From contig NZ_BAAAWN010000001.1 of NCBI RefSeq assembly GCF_039535095.1, positions 496,001-560,000 of the forward strand: 64,000 nt of DNA. Reading direction: 5' to 3'. The DNA comes from Arthrobacter ramosus (GTDB lineage: Bacteria; Actinomycetota; Actinomycetes; Actinomycetales; Micrococcaceae). Positions within the stretch are counted from its first letter, which is position 1; every line of letters begins with the position of its first letter. Under the pieces are notes generated by a model that had not been told where the DNA came from, did no database searches, and saw only the letters and a program-made list of their open reading frames with translations. Of this stretch, positions 60,315 through 64,000 are shown in pieces. The position numbers and the translations under genes were made by a program.

Positions 60315-61227
60315 TCCCGCAGGAGTCTTCGCCATTGAAACACATGGCCTGAGCAAGCACTTTGGCAGGCATACCGCCGTCGATGACCTGACCATGCGCG
60401 TGCCTGCGGGAGCCATCGCAGGTTTTATCGGTCCCAATGGGGCAGGCAAGACGACCACCATTCGCCTGCTCCTGGGGCTGGTGCGACCGGATGCGGGCAG
60501 CGCCACGGTTCTGGGCCACTCTCTCACCCAATTCGAGCGCTACCTGCCGCGCGTCGGGGCACTGGTCGAAGCGCCGGCGTTCTATCCGGGCCTTTCCGGG
60601 CGGACCAATCTGGAGGTGCTCGCCCGCCTTGGAGGCCATCCCGGTTCCCGCGTGAACGAACTGCTGGAGGTGGTGGGACTCTCCGATCGGGCGCGTGATC
60701 GGGTCGGAACGTATTCTCTAGGTATGAAGCAGCGCCTTGGGGTGGCGATGGCCCTGCTCCCCGATCCGGAGCTGCTCATTCTCGACGAGCCAGCCAATGG
60801 CCTTGATCCCCTCGGCATCATCGAGATACGCGAGATGCTGCGCCGTTTGGCCGGCCAAGGGAAAACCATCTTGCTCAGCAGCCACTTACTCGGTGAGTTG
60901 GAACAGCTCACCGACTGGCTGATCATGCTCAATCAGGGGAAAGCCCTGTTCTGCGGGCCGGCCCGGGACCTGCTGGCCCAACGCGTCGAGGTAGTGGTCG
61001 AAGCCCAGGACGCGGTCCAGCTGGATCTGGTGGCCCGGATCGCGGGCGAGGCCGGCTACGCGGCCACACGGGAGGACCACGTCTTGCGCATCGCCTGTTC
61101 TGCCGGTTTTGCCGAGACCTTGAACCGGCAGGCCAGGGAAGCCGGCGCGCCGGACCTGACCATCCGAGTAAGGGAAGCCAGCCTCGAGCAGCTGTTCCTG
61201 GCTTTGCTGAAAGGAGACCGCTCATGA
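60298..61227 (+). CDS. ABC transporter ATPase (BcrA/ABC-2 type exporter)
   Basis: This 309-residue ATPase has Walker A GPNGAGKTTT (about residue 44), signature YSLGMKQRLGVAMAL, Walker B 'LLILDEPANGLDPLG', H-loop SSHLLGEL, and a C-terminal extension with 'VREASLEQLFLALLKGD' typical of bacitracin-type exporters. It overlaps the permease gene by four bases and forms an exporter with it. The substrate is unknown; antibiotic or lipid export is usual for the family. Confidence 0.93.
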   Translation: MPLSSDPAGVFAIETHGLSKHFGRHTAVDDLTMRVPAGAIAGFIGPNGAGKTTTIRLLLGLVRPDAGSATVLGHSLTQFERYLPRVGALVEAPAFYPGLSGRTNLEVLARLGGHPGSRVNELLEVVGLSDRARDRVGTYSLGMKQRLGVAMALLPDPELLILDEPANGLDPLGIIEIREMLRRLAGQGKTILLSSHLLGELEQLTDWLIMLNQGKALFCGPARDLLAQRVEVVVEAQDAVQLDLVARIAGEAGYAATREDHVLRIACSAGFAETLNRQAREAGAPDLTIRVREASLEQLFLALLKGDRS

Positions 61228-62033
61228 TTTCCGTGATCCGTGCGTTTCGCAGCGAATTGCTCAAGTTCCGGCGCTGGAGTGTTTTGGCGGTCGCGGGGGC
61301 GATGCTGGTGGTGAGCACCTTTATCGCTTATTTGACGTTCCACCAGATCGCATCCGGAGCCACCGGCCGTGAGATGACCGGCCTGATTGCCGCGTTCCCC
61401 ACACCTCAGGGATTGGTCTCGATCATTGGCCAAGCCCGCTCCGTGATCATTGCCATCGCGCTGGTGATGGTGACGGCCAATCTCGCCGCGGAATGGTCGC
61501 AAGGGACGCTGCGCAACCTGTTGGTCTGTGAGCCGCGCCGCCTGCGGTGGTTGGCGGGCAAAATGCTTGCGCTGATACTTTTTGTGCTGCTCGCGATGCT
61601 GCTCACCCTGCTCATCAGCGGCACATTCATCCTTGTTGTTGCCGAAGGACAGGGGATTCGGACGGATGCCTGGACGTCTTCGGAGGGGCTGCAGGTCTTC
61701 CTGGCGTTCTTGGGCAATGAGGTGCTTTGCCTCATCGGGGTGAGCGCCCTGGGCATGGTCATCGCCATGCTCACCCGTTCGGTCGCGGCCGCCGTCGGGA
61801 TCGCACTGGCCTACATCCTGGTGGTCGAAGGCATCATCGCGGTGGTTTTGCCGCAGGTCAGCCAGTGGTTCCCGGGCCGGGTGTTCAACACCATCGTGGG
61901 GACCACCGTGCCCCTCGTAGGTCCGACGCCTCTCCAAGGTTATCCGGCGGCCCTGGGAGCAGCGCTCCTGTGGATTGTCTGCTTCGTCGTGGTGACCGCC
62001 GTCGTCTTCCCACGCCAGGACGTCAAAGCGTGA
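61224..62033 (+). CDS. ABC-2 type permease
   Basis: This 269-residue membrane protein has six membrane segments: 'WSVLAVAGAMLVVSTFIAYL', 'VIIAIALVMVTANLAAEWSQ', 'GTLRNLLVCEPRRLRWLAGK' as the cytoplasmic coupling stretch, then 'LFVLLAMLLTLLISGTFILV' and so on. It pairs with the ATPase (ATGA overlap) and couples to the next gene (GTGA overlap). Confidence 0.9.
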   Translation: MISVIRAFRSELLKFRRWSVLAVAGAMLVVSTFIAYLTFHQIASGATGREMTGLIAAFPTPQGLVSIIGQARSVIIAIALVMVTANLAAEWSQGTLRNLLVCEPRRLRWLAGKMLALILFVLLAMLLTLLISGTFILVVAEGQGIRTDAWTSSEGLQVFLAFLGNEVLCLIGVSALGMVIAMLTRSVAAAVGIALAYILVVEGIIAVVLPQVSQWFPGRVFNTIVGTTVPLVGPTPLQGYPAALGAALLWIVCFVVVTAVVFPRQDVKA

Positions 62034-62728
62034 CAGAAAGAGCACGCAATGTCCCCTCCGGCGTCGTCGGCAACGAGCGCCTGACTGCCCTGATCGGTGC
62101 TGTGGTGCTGGTGCTGTCGGTGGCCGAGATCGCCACTGTTCCGACTCTGGGCAGCCTGATCGTGGCGCACTTCTTCGTTGGCGTGTTCCTGGCGGGCCCA
62201 GTCGTGGCCAAGACGGCCAGCACCGGCTGGCGATTCATTCGCTACTACTCGCGGGATCCCGCCTACCGCCGTAAGGGTCCGCCCCGGCCGCTTCTGCGCG
62301 TGATCGCTCCGCTGCTCGTCGCATCGACGTTCACGCTGCTCGGTAGCGGGATCGCCTTGGCCATCACCGGGCCTGCCCCCGAGATCTTGGTCCGGGTACA
62401 CGTTGTCAGCTTCTTGGTCTGGCTCGGCAGCCTCGCAGTGCACGTCTTCGCTTATGTGAGGCGGGTACCCAGGCTAATAGCCGAGGACTGGCGCCGCCCC
62501 CTCCGGCGGAGGCGCGAGGACGGGGCCGCACCGGAGCCGTCGGGACGCCGGATGCGGCTGGCGGTCAACATTGCGGTGCTCGTACTGGCCGCGATCGCTG
62601 CGGTGCTGCTTTTGCCGACTGCCGCACCATGGGAGGGGTGGCGTGGTCAGGCCGTGACTGGACCTGGGGTCCTCGCCGTCGCAGTGTGCATCGGGACCGC
62701 GATCGCGGTCGCGGTCAAGCGCCGCTAG
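62030..62728 (+). CDS. Integral membrane protein with cytochrome b561-like His pairs
   Basis: This 232-residue protein has five to six membrane segments. His residues lie within or next to helices (His47 in 'IVAHFFVGVF', and two in 'VRVHVVSFLVWLGSLAVHVF'), a spacing seen in b-type cytochromes and DUF4405-like proteins. A basic loop (RRPLRRRRED) is cytoplasmic. GTG start overlaps the permease stop, so it belongs to the exporter operon. Heme binding is inference. Confidence 0.6.
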   Translation: MTERARNVPSGVVGNERLTALIGAVVLVLSVAEIATVPTLGSLIVAHFFVGVFLAGPVVAKTASTGWRFIRYYSRDPAYRRKGPPRPLLRVIAPLLVASTFTLLGSGIALAITGPAPEILVRVHVVSFLVWLGSLAVHVFAYVRRVPRLIAEDWRRPLRRRREDGAAPEPSGRRMRLAVNIAVLVLAAIAAVLLLPTAAPWEGWRGQAVTGPGVLAVAVCIGTAIAVAVKRR

Positions 62729-62774
62729 AGGGAAACCACGACGCCGGTGAGGCTCGCCATTGCAGGCGGCCGGC

Positions 62775-63140
62775 TCACACCTCGTCCATGACGTCAGCGT
62801 GGTGGTGGCGCGGGGTTCCGTCAAGGGAATGTTCGGCCTGGAAGATCGCATCGGTGACGAGTTGGCGGACGTGCTCGTTGGCGAGGCGGTAGTACACGCG
62901 GGTTCCGGCCTGCCTTGTGGTGACCACGCGCCCGAGGCGGAGCTTGGCCAGATGCTGGGACACCGATGCCTGGGATTTGTGGACCAGTTCCGCCAGCTGG
63001 CTGACTGGCAATTCGCCGTCGCGCAGCGCAAGAATGATGCGGACCCGGGTGGCGTCGGCGAGCAGCGCAAAGACCTCGACCGCGAGTTCGACGTACTGGC
63101 TATCCGGCTCCCGGCCACACACAGCGTTATCTGCATCCAT
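62775..63140 (-). CDS. ArsR/SmtB-family metal-responsive regulator
   Basis: This 121-residue winged-helix regulator has the ArsR core 'EVFALLADATRVRIILALRD' and the recognition helix 'ELVHKSQASVSQHLAKLRLG', followed by 'VVTTRQAGTRVYYRLANEHV'. The C-terminus is His-rich (GTPRHHHADVMDEV) and, with Asp/His in 'DAIFQAEH', could form the alpha5 metal site of the NmtR/CzrA type. It is divergent from the Mg2+ riboswitch and Nramp-related gene. Which metal it senses (zinc, nickel, cobalt or other) is open. Confidence 0.88.
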   Translation of the reverse strand: MDADNAVCGREPDSQYVELAVEVFALLADATRVRIILALRDGELPVSQLAELVHKSQASVSQHLAKLRLGRVVTTRQAGTRVYYRLANEHVRQLVTDAIFQAEHSLDGTPRHHHADVMDEV

Positions 63141-63147
63141 GCTTATA

Positions 63148-63177
63148 TTGTTTCATACGGATAAAATGAGGTATATA
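63148..63177 (+). promoter_or_regulatory. Putative promoter of the M-box/Nramp transcript
   Basis: TTGTTT (63148-63153) and TATATA (63172-63177) are 18 bp apart in an AT-rich stretch, 20 bp ahead of the riboswitch. The region abuts the ArsR start codon, so the regulator could also act here. Confidence 0.55.
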
Positions 63178-63193
63178 TATAGAGCAAGGTGCC

Positions 63194-63352
63194 GTTCGTT
63201 AGCTGAGGCTCCTTCGCGGAAACATGCCAGCGACCCCCAACGTCGAGAGACGCCCCGGGTCAGGACAGGCCGCCCCGGCATTAAGGGGTGGTCCCGATTG
63301 GCTCCTGGACACAGTCCGGGTTCACGCCGCGAAGTGCCAAAGGTCTTACGAG
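63194..63352 (+). ncRNA. M-box (ykoK) Mg2+ riboswitch
   Basis: The aptamer's conserved blocks occur in order: CGTTAGCTGAGGCTCCT (63197-63213), GGAAAC with GCCAGCGACC, GAGAGACGCC and GGGTCA/ACAGG in the middle, and GTGCCAAAGGTCTTACGAGG at the 3' end (63334-63353). TTCGTTAG and CTTACGAG form the closing P1 stem with one mismatch. M-boxes fold on Mg2+ binding and lower expression of the downstream transporter. The expression platform may use the GGGCATG...CATGCCC hairpin at 63356-63379. No T-run follows. Confidence 0.85.
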
Positions 63353-63645
63353 GAGGGGCATGTGCGGGCCTCCATGCCCGCCCACCCCGCGGCGCGTCCA
63401 ACGGCCGCAGGAGGTGACGGTTCCATCATGAACGATGGTCATAAACCCAGTCTCCCGTCCCGTTTTCCGGATTCAGCTTCAGCCTCCTGACACTCTGCGC
63501 TGATTCCCTCCGGCACGCCGGAGCCTGATCCAAGCGGCACGAACGTGCCCACACTTACGCAATAACGCCCACCCATGCCATGTGGCCCGGTGAGGCTAAT
63601 CCATGACTTTTTTGTGCCCGTTTCCGGGCAGAAGGCCGGTACATC
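63353..63645 (+). promoter_or_regulatory. Long 5' leader between the riboswitch and the Nramp-related gene
   Basis: It holds a 7-bp hairpin, GGGCATG (63356-63362) with CATGCCC (63373-63379), and CTCCGGC with GCCGGAG (63508-63514, 63517-63523). No gene is seen. The start at 63646 is preceded by GAAGG. The long leader suits Rho-dependent or structural control by the M-box; that mechanism is inference. Confidence 0.5.
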
Positions 63646-64000
63646 ATGACCGAAACCAAGACCCTGCTAGCGCCCTCCGCAGCCCTGGACACAGCCCACA
63701 TCGGCGACATCAAGGGTGCCTTCGGCACCATCCGCGTCAATGACGAAAAGCCGCGCTCGGGCATCAAAGCACGTCTGAAGACCCTGCTCGCGATCATGGG
63801 ACCCGGGCTGATCGTCATGGTCGGCGACAACGATGCGGGCGCGTTCGGCACCTACACCGAAGCCGGACAGAACTACGGAACGTCGCTGCTCTGGACTCTG
63901 CTCCTGCTGGTCCCGGTGCTGTATGTGAACCAGGAAATGGTGCTGCGCCTGGGGGTCGTCTCCGGCGTCGGACATGCCCGCCTGATCCTGGAGCGGTTCG
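63646..64000 (+). CDS. Nramp-related divalent cation transporter, N-terminal part
   Basis: The first 118 residues of an SLC11/Nramp-like membrane protein run to the window edge. A cytoplasmic N-terminus (about 1-48) precedes helix 1 'GPGLIVMVGDNDAGAFGTYT', where the canonical metal-binding DPGN of manganese transporters is replaced by DAGA. Helix 2 contains 'YGTSLLWTLLLLVPVLYVNQ'. With the Mg2+ M-box upstream, this points to an Nramp-related magnesium transporter rather than MntH. The rest of the protein lies outside the window. Confidence 0.82.
   Translation, partial: MTETKTLLAPSAALDTAHIGDIKGAFGTIRVNDEKPRSGIKARLKTLLAIMGPGLIVMVGDNDAGAFGTYTEAGQNYGTSLLWTLLLLVPVLYVNQEMVLRLGVVSGVGHARLILERF

Noticed and set aside
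63646..64000. Call as manganese transporter MntH
   Set aside because: The DPGN motif is replaced by DAGA and the leader is a Mg2+ M-box, so a magnesium-type Nramp relative is favoured.

Overview
The window is high-GC, gene-dense DNA typical of an actinobacterium. The phenylacetate genes, the actinobacterial tad pilus locus, the DUF222/HNH endonuclease and the GTG/TTG starts with overlapping stop/start codons point to the Micrococcaceae (Arthrobacter, Paenarthrobacter or Pseudarthrobacter). That placement is an inference from gene content. I saw no rRNA, tRNA, phage or transposase genes.

Layout. 1-2.9 kb: a carbohydrate ABC transporter (permease partial, binding protein) with its LacI-type repressor and matching palindromic operators. 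3-10 kb: a tyrosine phosphatase, paaZ, a GYD protein, a VOC protein, and the paaI-paaK-paaR group. 10-14.3 kb: a GNAT acetyltransferase and a complete NMT1/NitT-type ABC operon closed by a strong bidirectional hairpin. 14.4-15.7 kb: a GAF protein and an EamA exporter. 15.9-24 kb: an oligopeptide ABC operon with an S15-family hydrolase and a TetR regulator. 24.1-27.4 kb: a response regulator, a tiny secreted peptide, a repeat region and an opposing histidine kinase. 27.4-33.1 kb: oligopeptidase B and a cell-surface cluster (small secreted protein, ER-type signal peptidase fused to an HPt-like domain, SipW/TasA-type protein, LCP protein). 33.5-38.3 kb: a two-domain cupredoxin, a PAS-ANTAR regulator and a PEP-synthase/Rph-like enzyme. 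38.9-46.3 kb: a tad pilus locus (two Flp pilins, TadE, TadG-like, CpaB, TadZ, TadA, TadB, TadC). 46.4-49.7 kb: an HPt-like protein, a second response regulator and a membrane histidine kinase. 50.8-55.6 kb: paaABCDE plus an enoyl-CoA hydratase. 55.7-59.5 kb: a PadR/membrane-protein pair, a DUF222 HNH endonuclease, a CDF-like transporter and a broken hydratase tail. 59.6-64 kb: a DUF2127 protein, a Bcr-type ABC exporter operon, an ArsR regulator, and an M-box Mg2+ riboswitch ahead of a partial Nramp-related transporter.

How parts work together. PaaK makes phenylacetyl-CoA, PaaABCDE epoxidises it, PaaZ opens the ring, PaaI rescues trapped CoA, and a TetR-type PaaR probably controls all groups through one shared operator seen upstream of paaA, paaZ, paaI and, more weakly, paaR.

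The most unusual signals are four. (1) A family of intergenic palindromic arrays with an exact 32-bp period at five loci, inverted about a fixed centre. (2) Two proteins sharing an HPt-like domain in which the phospho-accepting His is replaced by Leu, one of them fused to a signal peptidase. (3) A 3.9-kb segment bounded by a 67-bp near-identical repeat of a hydratase 3' end. (4) A Mg2+ riboswitch ahead of an Nramp-type gene with an altered metal motif.
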